Numbered from the stretch's first letter, positions 47,254 to 59,652 are shown. The stretch: 64,000 nt of DNA from Bradysia coprophila (GCF_014529535.1 NW_023503340.1:248001-312000), one strand, 5' to 3'. Numbers and translations are program-made. The notes: a model not told the origin generated them from the sequence alone.

Positions 47254-47737
47254 TGCCGGAAAGAGAATAGTTTTAATTATCAAACCAAAGTCCGGTTTTT
47301 TTGTCCATTTTTTCGTCGAAAATACTTCAATTTATATCCTTTTATTTCTCTCGTAGAATGGTGTTGAATCACCTGTAGCCTTTGAAAGATGTAGTGTGAC
47401 CACTGACCAGTACTAAACTGGCGTGATTTTAGACGTTTAAAATTGAAAAACACTGTTAAAAAATGTGAATCAAAATTAAATTGAAATGGGAAGATGTGTG
47501 AGGACCTTGAGGATCGTAGCTGGAACGTTGGTTTAAAATACTTTGAAATCCCTATTGATCTTCGGTGAAGTGTCCAACTACTTACATAGGCGACAATTCA
47601 CTTGATTCAAAAAGCTAAGAACTCGCTTGGGATGGACTTGTTTTATGTAATCATAGGCGCCAAGGTGTTTGGCTCAGAATTGAATGGTAACAAAGATTAA
47701 TCAAGCGAAAACCTAATTTACGAGACCTTCTAGGCAT
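47254..47737. other. Intergenic DNA
   Basis: Nothing recognisable. Confidence 0.35.
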
Positions 47738-48029
47738 GGGCGATAATGAAAATGATTATCGATAATTATCGACTTTTTTTATCGAAAATTATCAAAAAAA
47801 TATCGATAATCGAAAATCCGATATTTATCAATATATTCCGATATATCGGTATATTATCATGAATTTTCAGATAAATATCAAAATATCGATATTTTGATAA
47901 TTATCGAATTTCGATATTTTGATAATTATCGATAATTATTAAATTATCGATAACGATATGATTAATCGATTATCGATAATTTCTTTCGATTGATATTATC
48001 GATAATTTTGAACGCCTCCCATCCCTAGA
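47738..48029. mobile_element. Foldback element made of GATAATTATCGATA palindromes
   Basis: Starts TAGGCATGGGCGATAAT and ends GAACGCCTCCCATCCCTA. GACCTT lies at both outer edges (GACCTTC left, GACCTTA right), an imperfect target duplication of about 7 bp. The interior of almost 250 bp is near-continuous ATTATCGATAATTATCGA, with every repeat self-complementary. This is the same building plan as the other hAT-like foldbacks with yet another arm motif. Confidence 0.78.
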
Positions 48030-49704
48030 CCTTACAGTACTCCCCTACTTCAGAGAGGGATGCGAAGGTTCCCGTCTAGATTCTAGGAGCAAGAATACGA
48101 GACTTATATTGAAGCCAAAGGAACACAAACTGATACTGATAACCTTCCTTGACAAACTCATTTGTGAAGTCAAAAGACAGCATTTATCATTTGTACTAAG
48201 GTTAATAAAGCTCTGTCCCTTAAAATCTAGGAGCAATAATGAAAAGACAGCCTAACTTGTTATTCCTAATTCTAGAAGCAGAAAGCTATCATCCCGAAAA
48301 TAGTTAGAAATGATTTTGGTGACCTCAAGAAACATTTTCGTGAAGATGGATTTTCGTATTTTTTTTCCTTTGCAAAATGTTCACATTCTTCTCACATTCT
48401 TCACACTCTTCTATAGGTGTTACCTCATAAAACTTATGATTAATCATGTGATAGACTACTTAAAGCCATCCACAGGGTGTGTCTAAGATATTTTTTAATA
48501 ACGAAAACTTATATTAGCATCGAAATTTTCTATGTTTCAACCAAAAATTTGTCGCTTTTGCACTGTTTCTACCGACAATACTGTATATTGTAATTCCATT
48601 ATAAAAAATTATACAAAGCGACGACTGAAAGAGGACACAAAAAAAACTTTGGACTTTCCTCTTTCATTTGAGCTATATATAGCTATGGTAGGAGTCATGA
48701 CGGCTTCACAATAATTCATCAAACGTACCTCTGCACCGTAAACTTAAAATAGGTGTGAGGAGAAGAGGAGGGGCTAAAATTTTGGGCTCCACATCGCAAT
48801 AGGCTCTCGAAGTCCATATTTACCGATGGTCAAATTTTCAGACCTTTGCAAAGCACTGTCAAGCACCGAAGCTGACAGCACCGAAGCTGACTTTGACATA
48901 ACTCAATTAGAAGGCCAAAAACACACTGTTGACTATTTTGTAAAAATTTTTGATAGCCATTGTATGAAAAAGACTAGCCAACTTTGATCGGTTCAGTCCT
49001 CTATTTGAGTGACGGCAAAGTCAGCTTCGGTGCTAGACAGTGCGTTGACCTTTGTCCCAAAATGCACTATGCAATTGTGTTTTGTATGGAGTCGAACCTC
49101 TACTAAAAATGACACGGCCAACATCAGTCCATCATACATCAATCTGCTAAGAAAACGCGCAGGTAAAGATAACCGAATAATCCAAACTAATAGACAAAGC
49201 CAGTCCACCCTACTGAATACACTCGATCGGTCCACCCTGCAGAATCGGACAATCGGGACAATCCCAGTTGTTTGACGTGTTTGAAACTCAGTGACATCTA
49301 CGAGAGTGACTAGACAAGACTGTGACTCAGTGCCATGTATTTGTTGTTTTTGTTTATCCCAGTTTGTTATTAACGTAAAATCCACTAAATAAGTTGACGA
49401 ATCTTTGAAATTTAAATCTAAAGAAAATAGGTAACACAGTTTTCCTATAGAATTGTAATGATTTGTGAACAAAACGATTTATTTTTTCTTGAATAAAGCT
49501 TTTTCCTGATGATGACCATGGAAACAGGTCGAAACGTTGAGAAATGAAAACTAGCTTTTTCTTCTAAGCTAATTCAAAACAATTGGCATATCACCCCAGC
49601 AATACAACGCTACCAGAATAATATCCCATAAAATATCACGAATCGTGAGAATTACGGCCCTTGCTTCGCTCTGGCCGCAAACTTCACACTCGTATCGGAG
49701 TTGT
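48030..49704. other. Intergenic DNA with an inverted repeat and possible retroelement relic
   Basis: Includes the inverted repeat at 48857-49050. Open frames near 49000-49470 on both strands have no recognisable domain. No gene is supported. Confidence 0.35.
48857..49050. repeat. Inverted repeat with AGCACCGAAGCTGAC
   Basis: GCACTGTCAAGCACCGAAGC on the left pairs with GCTTCGGTGCTAGACAGTGC on the right; TTTGACATAACTCAATTAGA also pairs with its diverged partner. On the left the 15-mer AGCACCGAAGCTGAC is duplicated in tandem. Confidence 0.6.
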
Positions 49705-49875
49705 AATAGTTATTTGTGTATCTGTTTTGGACGATTGTTTTTAGGCAATTTCGCGAGTTGTAGCCCGAACGGAGTGAGAAAACCAGAGAAAAATCTCAAA
49801 ACTCCCACATTTTCGGCCCCGACACATGAAAAATATGAAAAACAATCGTCCAAAGCAGATACACAAATAACTATT
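49705..49875. mobile_element. MITE of the TAGTTATTTGTGTA family
   Basis: 171 bp. AATAGTTATTTGTGTATCTG and TTTTGGACGATTG on the left are mirrored by CAATCGTCCAAAGCAGATAC and ACAAATAACTATT on the right. Central GGCAATTTCGCGAGTTGTAG and CCCGAACGGAGTGAG are shared with copies at 12555 and 61950. Confidence 0.78.
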
Positions 49876-50755
49876 GTTTGATTGTTGGAATAATGAATTT
49901 AAAGAAAATATTCAGAAATTAATTGAGAATGACTTATCTTATATTGCCTACAACGAATGATGGTTACATTTCACGTTTTTCATAAAATTTCCTACACTTT
50001 TCAATCATAGTGTGCTCATTTGATAGCAGGCGTTTTTCTGCCGTAAGACATGATTGTGAAAAAAATCTTTGGTAGTTGACGTATCAACTTCCATTTATCT
50101 CAATAGCAGATGGTGTTAGAACGGGAATGGAAGTTTGCTATTGACAAGAAAAAGAATCAAGTTTTCCGAGAAAAATATTCATTTGTGCAATAAATACGCC
50201 AGTAAAAGGGCGATACGCCCGAATCAATGTGTTTATATTAAAAAGCCCCAAAATCCCCGAAAGCTAGCGGGTAGCTAGCAAATGTTGAAGAATCAGATGG
50301 TTTGTTGAAGTAAGGCTGACCCAAAATACACGCCAAAGCTTTCCGAATTTTATGACTTATAAAATGTCGATGTCCCCACAGAGAATACATTTTCTTTAGG
50401 GAGTAGTCGCATAAAGATTCTCAGTTAACGGAACAGGCGTATTTGATGGGCTTGTTATGTAAGAATTTACAAAATAAATTTCTTCCGCATCCGAATTTCG
50501 AAAGGCTGACTGTAGTAGCAGTCTAGTAACAGAAGATTAAATCATCTGCTATATTTCAGAGAATATTTTGAATTTACAAGAAATCTTTAGTTTATTCAAC
50601 CCTACTACACTTTCACATCAGATTATAAATTATGATTACTACTGTTCGTGGTAGATCGGTCCGCACTTGAGTAATCAATATAAATGCGACACGATTCGTG
50701 GTTCAATTATCATTTAAATTGTTGATTGATAACTGTGCTGCTCGAATTCGTTAAA
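49876..50755. other. Intergenic DNA upstream of the LPMO-like relic
   Basis: No gene. The segment AGCAGATGGTTTATTGAAGT near 46915 has a relative near 50293, showing short duplicated flank sequence shared with the 46.9 kb region. Confidence 0.35.
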
Positions 50756-51480
50756 ATGAAGCTCGTCGCTTTGTTATTGGTGGCTGGGCTAGACTTCGCT
50801 TGTGCCCGTGTTCATTTATTCAGACCACTATCTCGTACATCGGTAGAAACCAGGCCAGAGCTTGGCGCTCAACCACAAGATACTGCCTTCTCCCGATGTG
50901 GATGTTGCGGAGGAACTTTCGGAAATCGAGACGTGAGTAGTCAACCTCCGTTTTTCATTCGCGATGTTAACGAATTGTCACGAAATTAGGTGAGCCAAGG
51001 AGGAATTTTCGATAAAGGAATCATTATGGAAACCTACACTGCTGGATCGGTAATCAATTACTCAATGTACCCTGTACAGCACCTTATTTATCTCAACCTA
51101 TTCCGTTCGTGGCTTCCAAGTGGAACTATGTCCCTCAGTAACTGAGACGGATAACTGATTCCGAGTGTTGGCAATGATTTCGTGGATAACGTCAAACTTC
51201 ATAATCGTCGCAGGCAACAGACTCTGCGTACCGAATGAGCATGGCATTCCTGGTGGAAATGATGTAACCGTTACGGTTCGACTTCCTGCTAATGTTCGAT
51301 GCACTATCAGATTTACGCACCGAACATTCTATCCGTAGTCACCTGGTTAGTTTTCCAATGTAAGTCCGTTGGCACGACAATAATTTTGTGTCTTCCGTTG
51401 TAGAATGGGCTCAGGATAATTGCTTTACTCCGCTTCCTACACAAACGTTCAGGAACTGTGCCGATGTCAGAATTGTTTAA
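50756..51480 (+). pseudogene. Broken lytic polysaccharide monooxygenase-like secreted protein
   Basis: Copper-dependent LPMOs oxidatively cleave chitin or cellulose. An ATG at 50756 starts a signal-like peptide (MKLVALLLVAGLDFACA) followed by RVHLFRPLSR and a cysteine-rich CGCCGG block, with a GTGAGT donor at about 50933. Later exons give GGIFDKG..ETYTAGS, RGFQVELCPSVTETDN, VTVRLPANVRC and finally FRNCADVRIV, stop at 51480, the ordered motifs of insect LPMO domains. Between them are in-frame stops (TGA after TETDN where Cys is expected; TAG after RTFYP) and frame shifts, so no intact chain can be built. The His after the signal peptide is at position 3 of the mature part, not 1, which would itself spoil the copper site. 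Family call is moderate. Confidence 0.55.
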
Positions 51481-51921
51481 TGCGGATCCAAATGTTAATT
51501 CGAATGCAGAGCTAGACTGACGCGATGTTAATAAACTTCTTTTCAATGAAAACGTTCGTTTTCATCCAAGACTCTAAGAACTCGTTCTCTATTTCACATT
51601 TCATTTTCACTGAAACATTGTTCAGCAGAATGGTTTGCTGATTATGTTACGTAACAGTTCGGTCATAAAGTTTGGTATTGACGTGCCAAACTCATCAGAA
51701 AATGAAATGAAAATGCAAAGGAGAGGAAGAAATGCTCGAGTGAAAGTGAGCCTCGTACTGACGTAATTTCCCCACCTTTGCACAAGATGAGAAGGACATT
51801 CCATGGACGAATCTTGTGAGGCTGTTGGAGGTTCTCTTGGGTGCTTTTGTGTTGAGCAACGAAACATAAACTTCGGTGGTTGATAGCGGTAACGCGGTTT
51901 ATATTTCAGTTCCATTTCTAA
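51481..51921. other. Intergenic DNA between the LPMO-like relic and GTF3C1
   Basis: No gene. It should contain the 3'UTR of GTF3C1 on the minus strand. Open frames here lack support. Confidence 0.4.
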
Positions 51922-54900
51922 TTACAAAAAGTCGCAAGTGTAGTTCTTGTTGCCGATGAAAACTCCATACTTGATGACAGCATCCGGTGAGACATCGACA
52001 AAAACATGATCGAGTCCATCCAATTCGGTGGCCGTTTCTGTTGTACGAAAAAGCAATTTCATTTAGTGGAAAGCAAAAATTGGAAGTTCTCTGCCTAGCT
52101 TACCTATTGCTAGATTTTCATAACAGGAGAACAGATTCTGGCGCCGTCTCTTCATCACCATCGCTCGCAACGAAACACATTCAATCCGTTGAAGATACTA
52201 AACCATTTGGATCTCATTTTTAAGAGTGAAACAAAAAATGTAGAAAATTTAAGGCAAACCTCCAATAAATGTCGAACTTGCAGCGCCTGCATCAGATTAA
52301 AGCGCAACGCAACGTCACCAATTGAAATGCCGGGATTCTGCAGACAATAGAGCAAGACCAATCCCATCCATTTGTCCAAAACCCTCCGATTCAGCGATCC
52401 ATTCACTCGGAGCCACGGTTGCGTTTTTACCATAAATGTTGGTCTGAAGAGAATTACGCGAACGTTCGACTGTTATTCGAGCAACCGAGGCACTGATATG
52501 TATAAATTACCTTTGCGGATCTGACCGATTGGGAAAGCCTTTGTGTTGATTGACGGTCACTTTGTCAAATCGGTTCGGTCGAAGGCTTGTGCTACTCTCA
52601 CCGTCTCCTATTCGCATCAGTTTATGCGGCTGTGGACCGTTGCTTTCTTTGTTCAACCGCTTGAAATGGTAGGTGGTGATCAGCCAGGCCGATGTATAGA
52701 TCCAATGAACGAATGTGTAGTCCACGACTCCCGCTCGCATAACCATGTTTTGGTTGTAGAAAATGTCCAAACATTTTTTGATCAGAATTTTTGATCCAAA
52801 TTTTTCCTGCGACGGAAAAAACGTTTCCATGAATCCCGTAAGCCAATACACCGTATCGCATTTGTGTCTAGGATTTAAGAGAGCTTTCGAGAGCTTTAAG
52901 CCTCTTTTGTATTCCATCGAAATATTCTAATTTTTTACAATGGAATCCAAAAGACGCTCAAAGCTTTCGAAAGCTTTCTAAAGTACAGGGACAATGCGAT
53001 ACCGGCGTTTTGGCTTCAACACGACAGATGAACTGCGACAAATCATTTACCTGCAATTCTATGCTCGAGGCACCCATCTCCTTTTTCGATTCGATGAACT
53101 TGAGCATTTCCATTGCGATGGATATTTCGTTGTCATCCAGTTGATGAGTCTGCATATGTTCCGCAATGTCGATTTTATCCACTTCTTTATTACTCCAACG
53201 TGCCGAGCTAAAAATTTACTTCAGCTAGTCAAAATCATCGGAACAGTCGACACTACTGTGACTAACCTGACAATATATTCCAGCAGAGCATCCTTCTTCT
53301 TGAGATCCAATTTGAAAACTTTTTTCGGCACATCCGACGACCCGTACTTCACATACTCATCATCAGCCTTCTTGGTCACTGATACGGTCATTTGGCACAG
53401 GCTAACCAGAATCATGTCGTGCATTTTGGTGATTTTATCGTTTTTACTGGTCAACGTTAGGATATCTTCCATCGGAACATCTTCGTCTGCATTGGAATCA
53501 AGTTTGATCCGATCTACCAGACCGCTGAACCCGTTCCCCTCCACGTAATTCAATATGTTCAGAGATATGGCCAACAATCCATGATCATCAACTTCGCCAA
53601 TTTCCTCCTCACAATCGTACCGTTGCAGCACAAGTTTGTTCGTCAGATACAGAATATTCCGTTCGTTGATCACCACCGTTCCGGGTAAGATATCTTCCTG
53701 ATGGTCGACTTTGATGTTATTCAAATGGTTTGCATTCGATTCAATGATCGAGATGATCGTCTCAATCGAATTGCCGATTCCCATCACACAATCGAACGGG
53801 CAGTGCTGTTCGTCATTTAAACGCATATCGGCCACAACGATTGATCGTTTCTGGTCGATGCAGTTCAGCAAACAGAAGAAGTGGTACAACGTCTCGTCAC
53901 ATTTCATTAGTTTTTCCACCGGATGAACGACATACTCCATCAGTTGCGGCTTTTCCGTTGATATTCTCACCGTTTTACTGGGTTCCTCCTTGCTTGCCAC
54001 AGCATCGCAGACAATGTTCACCTTTGGAATGTAGTGGAATATCTCCTGGAACCGACTCGATATCTTATCGTAAATGGTCACATCCTCCTGGCATTGCTTC
54101 GGATTGATGACCAACATGCGACGAGGTTTCTGAATGCTACAGGTGATGGACTGGTCACAGATTAGTTCACTAATCAAAAAGCAGCGACCTTTGTTGGCTC
54201 CTTGCAAAAATGTCGAGCTTTTGAGCGGTTTGTCTGATGCGAGAAGCTCCTGCAAATTGCCATAGTTTCAGAGACATGGTTACGGAGGTTATGGGAGGAA
54301 GGGGATGCAAGAACTCACCTGTAACTTTTCGAACGCTTCGCCGAAAATTTCATAAGAAATATTGGTGATCATCATGTTGCTGTAGGTGGACGACAGGTGG
54401 TACGGATTGGAGCTTAACGGCAAATTTCGATTGTCGATTTTACTTTGGTTTGCCGTTTTATTGACGGACGTCAATTGAATGTTTCGCACTTTTTGCATCG
54501 CTTCTGCCAACACCTTCTCCGGATAGTCTTTGTAGATGTCATACAGTTGAATGTTCCAGGACATCTTGTCGAATGCACAGCAAACCGAACTGTGAATCAG
54601 TGTGGTCATAATGGCAACGCTGATTTCCGTCTTCTCAGTCGGTTGCGAGTATTTCAACTCTTTGTGCGAGTACTCTTCACACTTCACGTCGTACATTTTG
54701 TAGAAATCGTCGATCTTGTCCGGCAACAGTATTGTGCACGCGTCATTCGATAGTGTGACCAATGACAGAAACTTCTCTTTCACTTGATGCAACAGTCGAA
54801 TGAACACGATCTTTAGAACGCCGGTGAACATTTCGTCCCACGGAAATTTCTTGGACAGAATTTCGTACAGATTTTCCTTGAATTTCTTTTTGATCTCGAC

Positions 54901-57900
54901 ACTGTTCCGCATCTCCTGCACGCACGAATGGACATTCTTTGCTATCGCCTCGTTTTTCATCATGTAAATGATGCGACGTTGACATGCTCGCGATGTCTTG
55001 TCAAATGATTTCAGATGCCAATGGAGAACGTCGCGAATAGTGTTTGAGGTGATGGTTTGTTTTCGGCTGTGTGGGCATAGGTACAGCAAGCCCACCTTGC
55101 ATAGCAGCAAGAAATTATCTTCATCCGGTCGCCAGTCAACGCGTAGCTTTTTCATCAAACTCAATGCTTCTTTGTCAATATCATCGTAGCATGGCTGTCG
55201 CAGTCGCTTTCGCTGAGGTTGAATGAACGGCGTTCTGGATGATGGAACTCTGACAACTGTTTTGATCGGAACGATTTTCTGTTGTGTTTGTTTCACTGAA
55301 ATGAGCAACGGAAATCAGAATTTGACTTAAGCAGAAGGCAGACTTGGGAAGACTTACCGAGTGTTCCGGCATCCCGTTTTCTGGCCACTTTATTCAACGG
55401 TACGGTGTTGACGGTGGGCACAATTTTGTTGGGGAAACTGATCTTCTTAAATGTCCAATTCCGTTGCAGATGTGCAAATAACGACGAATCAAAACCGGCT
55501 GCACCCAGTCCATCGCCAGGTATCTCAGCATTGTCAAGAGCTTGCACGTCATATGCACCTCGCGGTTGCATCCGTTCTGCCAGTAATTTCTGTGTGTACC
55601 AGATAATTTTCGTCGGTTCATAGCCCTGCTTACGGCGGCCTAACTTCGTATTTAAGCATATGCGGTAGATATCGTCCCAGTATTTGGCTATGTCATCAAT
55701 TGAGTTAAAATAGTATTCTTCGACGGGATACTCTTTGTCGGTTATCTGATAGTAGCCCGGACTCGAATCAACAGTGTTCTTCAGACTGGCTCTGCGATTC
55801 ACATAGACAAACAGTTGGTCTTTCTCCTTTTGGCGATTCGGCCCGATTTGAACCAAACCGATGCAACAGAGTCGCCTGAGCACTTCATCCACACTGAAGA
55901 CATACTTCCGGCTGCTAACAATCGCATTCTGTACCTCAACCGGCAAATAGTTCAGCAAATAGTGCTTCCGAATCGGATGCTCTAACAGTTCACTCAGACC
56001 AGGCACTTCGAAGTTAATGTTGAAAACTTTGGCAAATATCGACAGCGGAATTCGCAGAAGAATGTCGCTCATGACGGCCCAACCTTTCGGATATCCCTGG
56101 TACGATAGCAATGGCGGCACGAACATTTTCCAATTGGTCTCACACGAGTAAATGGTCGACAATTCGGGATACAGTGCACTGTAATCGATCGACGGTTCGA
56201 TGGTTTTCCAATTGGCGAACGCCTCTTCCGGACTGAATGTTTGCAGATCCTCTGGATAGTCGTGAATCAAATAAAATAGGAATTCGTGCAGTCGTCGCAT
56301 TCGGATAAATTTCGGCGTGTAGCCGTAGTTGGCTATGGCGCTTTGATCCATTTTCTTTTTCGGTGCCAGTTCTTCGGGCGATTTTTTTGGTTGCGCCCGC
56401 TTCGGTGGCGAATCAGTCTTGGGACTCTTATTGTCATTGGAACTTTTCTCGTCGGCGGTTTGTCTATTCGTAGTCTTCAGCCGTTCATTGACAGCTTTCA
56501 ATCTTGTCTTCTCGTTGGAAATTTTCACCAGAAACTCAAATTTCTCTTTCTCAATCAGTGATATGAACACCGTGTTGTTCTCGTCGACATGCGGATGTGT
56601 GATGAACATCAATTCTTTCACCTTCTGTTCGTAGCTCAGATTGATCGACCACAATGCTATTCGCTTTTCGGCACTGAGTCGCACCAACAGTCGGTTCATC
56701 GATCGTTTGCACATCTGATCTTTGTAGCCCAGTTTGAGTTCTTCGGCTAAAATCAATTGCACCAATTTGTTGCCGTCTTCGATTACGGTCAACGCATTCA
56801 GGAATTTCAAAATGCTGCTCATTCGTTCGACCATTCGGAGAGTTTGATTCTGTTCGGTTATTGGTGACCGATGAAGATCCTGTATCGGTTTGGACGTGCG
56901 CTTTATTTGCACAACCAAATCGTTCGGTCGGATGTCCTCGCAAAGAGTACCACTTTTCTCAGACATTGAAGCTTCCGATGCTATGGCGTCAATTGCTTCG
57001 ATATTCTGAAATCAGACAACAGATTTTCGATTTGTTTCTCTTTGATGTTTCTGATTCTGTTTTGACTTACCTCCGGCAAAATGGAACTGTTCAGGACCTC
57101 GAGTTCGACTCGCTTCATTTTCGCTTTATATTCCGACTCAAATTTGACGAGAATGTATCTGAAAGTTAAAATCGTCAACGATTAAATGCTGATACATTCA
57201 TGTAAGTTATCAGTCCGAGCTGCATGCTTACTTCGAGGTTCTTTGCCGTCCCTGATCCACACGAAATGTGGTCACTTGGCCCATTCGCTCCAAATTCCGC
57301 AACAAAATCCGAGCATTCAGCTTAGTCAAACCCATGATCGATCGAAGTTCCGTGCTGGTCACACCGTCGTATTTCGTTTGTTCGATTATCTTGTAGGCTT
57401 GAGTGTTCAGGTCAACGTTAAACAATTCCTTATCGTTGCACAGGAAGCCGTTTTCCAACGACATTTCATCGTCGTCCAGTTCGGCTTGTCTCGGCCAAAT
57501 GTCGTACACGTTAATGTTGGGCTCACGCAACTGAAGCACTCGAATCGACTTTTCACCGCCTTTCTTCATTTTCCATTCAACGGGAGTGGCATCCGGATAT
57601 ATCGTACGGTATGGGACCTGAGCAGCGACGATAAACTTTTGCAATTGCTGAAATTTCAACAGCTTGCGCAGAGTGTTTGCTGCTGACCCGAACGATTTCT
57701 TCAGGACATCGTACGCAATCATACAGTTGGACTGACTCTTCAGCAGATCGACTATCTGCTCGGTTAGGATCATGTGAGGTGGCTTGTATTCGGTGTAGAA
57801 TCGTTGCAGATGCAGTAAAATACCATTGTGAGTGTGTTCGTCCAATTGTTCCATGTAGTTTTGACGGGCGATCAAATTGTAGCGATAGAGGAGTTTCCTG

Positions 57901-58795
57901 TGACACGATGGCAATAATGGTCTTAGCAAAAACGAAATATGTTTTTGTGGATCGGACGCAGAGCGTAATACCTGGTGTAAAACATGGAAAAGGCCGGTTG
58001 CATGTCACCCAGTGAATGAGTCAATTCGCCATTGTATCGTGAACGACCGATTCGTTCCAATACGCAGTACTGTAGCGTATTCAGTTCAAGCATTTCAGAC
58101 ACGGTGTTGGGAATTAGCACCGATTCTCGTAGTTTCTGCGTGCCGACGACAACGAATTTATTTCCCCACCTGTGACAAGTGAACGAAAATCAAAATTTTC
58201 GGTCCGCAGGAAACGTTGGGACTACTCTAACGGACAGTTCACTTACTTTTCTAAAACCTCATCGTATGTCATACTGGCCACCTCATCCGTTCGGATTTGT
58301 GTCCGCGAATCGAAATCTTGACACGATCCTCGCAACGCACCATTATCCTGACTAATCGGATTGTACTTATAGATCGTGTATCTGTGCTGTGGTTGGGAGA
58401 AATGTTTGCGTCAGACAATTGTTCGCGTTTCGGCAGTAAAGTTCAAAAGTACAGACCGTTGAATCACCCATCGATTCAATGTCAATATTGTCAGCTCGAT
58501 CAAACGTTTTGATCAACTCTCTCGGTTCGGCGAGCTCATAGTACAGGACACATTTTTGTTTGGCTAGAAACGACCATAGCTGAACGCAAAAGCCTTTGGC
58601 TAGAGGAAACGACAACTTTAAACGGATGGAAATTCGTTTCCAGAGACCTGCAATGAAATTCGATTTGACGGCACGGAAATTGGTTATGAAAGTGACTATG
58701 ACAACAATTGACTCACTTTCCAATGTTATGCCGTCTAAACCCTCCAATCCAATTTCATCAATAACTGCATGTGTAACTAAATTTAGCGACGACAT
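51922..58795 (-). CDS. GTF3C1: General transcription factor 3C polypeptide 1 (TFIIIC largest subunit)
   Basis: Largest TFIIIC subunit; binds the B box of tRNA genes and recruits TFIIIB and RNA polymerase III in the nucleus. Fourteen exons, phases consistent, about 1,978 aa (human 2,109): 58795-58717, 58647-58457, 58386-58247, 58169-57972, 57897-57232, 57158-57071, 57005-55358, 55295-54319, 54249-53267, 53207-53051, 52926-52511, 52443-52260, 52197-52104, 52037-51922. Matches to the family include DEIGLEGLDGITLE at the start, YCVLERIGRSRYNGELTH, the winged-helix B-block region ending DQGRQRTSKYI, WAVMSDILLRIPLSIF, IPGDGLGAAGFDSSLFAHLQ, LRVDWRPDEDNFLLLC and NGSLNRRVLDKW near the C-terminus. The exon 2 donor is a weak ACG|GTCTGT. 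A 148-bp transposon (52854-53001) sits in what was one exon; the model above assumes that GTAAAT at 53050 and TTAG at 52927 are used to splice over most of it, leaving about 25 residues from the element. If not spliced, the chain stops inside the element. Confidence 0.93.
52854..53001. mobile_element. 148-bp MITE inside a GTF3C1 coding exon, 3-bp target duplication
   Basis: Ends TATCGCATTTGTGTC and GGGACAATGCGATA; arms pair through GAGAGCTTTCGAGAGC and GCTTTCGAAAGCTTTC. On the gene strand CGG precedes and follows the element. Removing the element plus one CGG restores an uninterrupted frame (AKTP joined to VYWLTG), direct evidence that it landed in coding sequence. Its stop codon in the gene frame occurs 17 codons after the junction. 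The 3-bp duplication points away from hAT, toward a superfamily such as PIF/Harbinger, CACTA or Academ; which one is not determined. Confidence 0.87.
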
Positions 58796-59007
58796 GGTCA
58801 GTGTTTATGTTTTCCGTTTGATTTCTTCGGAATTTATGTTTACGTTTCGGTTCCATCAATGAGAGAAAAAAGAGTGGATCAAAGTGTCAAACCTGCTATT
58901 ATGTGAGTGGCCGCTGTGTACTCTTGTCAAGTCACTGTCACATTGGAAAAATCACACTGGAAATGAAACCGCGAAAATTTAAAATAAAATTTGAAATTTT
59001 GGCTATG
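58796..59007. other. GTF3C1 upstream flank
   Basis: Short sequence that should hold the GTF3C1 promoter and 5'UTR; no motif assigned. Confidence 0.35.
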
Positions 59008-59156
59008 GGTCTGTTCCAAGTGCAAGCGCAAGAGTATTATGTCAAATTTCATCCGCAGAGCCATAACTGCTTTTGCGAACATTTTGTAAACAATATTTGT
59101 TTGGCTATGAGACTGTGGATGAATTTGACATTTCATTGTTGCACTTGGAACAGACC
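59008..59156. mobile_element. 149-bp foldback MITE
   Basis: GGTCTGTTCCAAGTGCAA at the left and TTGCACTTGGAACAGACC at the right are exact inverted repeats of 18 bp. Further pairing includes GTCAAATTTCATCC with GGATGAATTTGAC. TA dinucleotides lie close to both ends, but a target duplication is not proven. It lies about 210 bp upstream of the GTF3C1 start codon. Confidence 0.82.
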
Positions 59157-59479
59157 TTTACAGAGTTCCCACGACTTAGGAAGGCTCCAAAAATTAGGAA
59201 TTTTAGGAAATTTTAAAGGTAATTTTAGGAGAATTTTAGGAGATTTTAAAGGTAATTTTAAAAAATTTTGATAAAGTTTTGTAAGTAATTTCCGGAGGAA
59301 TTTTTGCAGCCCTTAGATCTTTCTATTTCTCATACACTTCGTAAAATAATTAAAATGCTTGCGATGGATAAAGGATCGAGACTGACATAGTCCACGAAAA
59401 ATTGTTATCATCCCTAGGATGTCAAAAACTCGATTTTCTCAATTGAGCCATTTTTAGTAGAATAAGACTAATGCAGTAA

Positions 59480-59640
59480 ACAAAGATCTCAAAGAAGGTT
59501 TTTGGTAGAGGTCGAAGTAGGTGGGAGACCGAAAACTCAAAAAATTAGCTTCTATGATTTGTCGCAAGTTGTAAATGAATTTTTAAAATTTAAGCCAGTG
59601 TCGATCCTTTATACATCGCACACCCCTAACTGACAAAAAG
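59480..59640. repeat. Lone arm related to the 14590-15562 foldback
   Basis: TTTTGGTAGAGGTCGAAGTA, CTATGATTTGTCGCAAGTTG and GTGTCGATCC..ATCGCACACCCCTA follow the order seen at 15398-15570 (TTTTGGTAGAGGTCGAAATA and so on). No partner arm nearby. Confidence 0.6.
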
Positions 59641-59652
59641 TTGTTTTTAGCC

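Noticed and set aside
49009..49472. Frames of 88 and 159 codons suspected to be a retroelement end
   Set aside because: No reverse transcriptase, endonuclease or zinc-knuckle motif could be found.
52917..52920. ATG at 52917 as the start of a separate gene
   Set aside because: The codon lies inside the MITE arm; the downstream protein is the continuation of GTF3C1.
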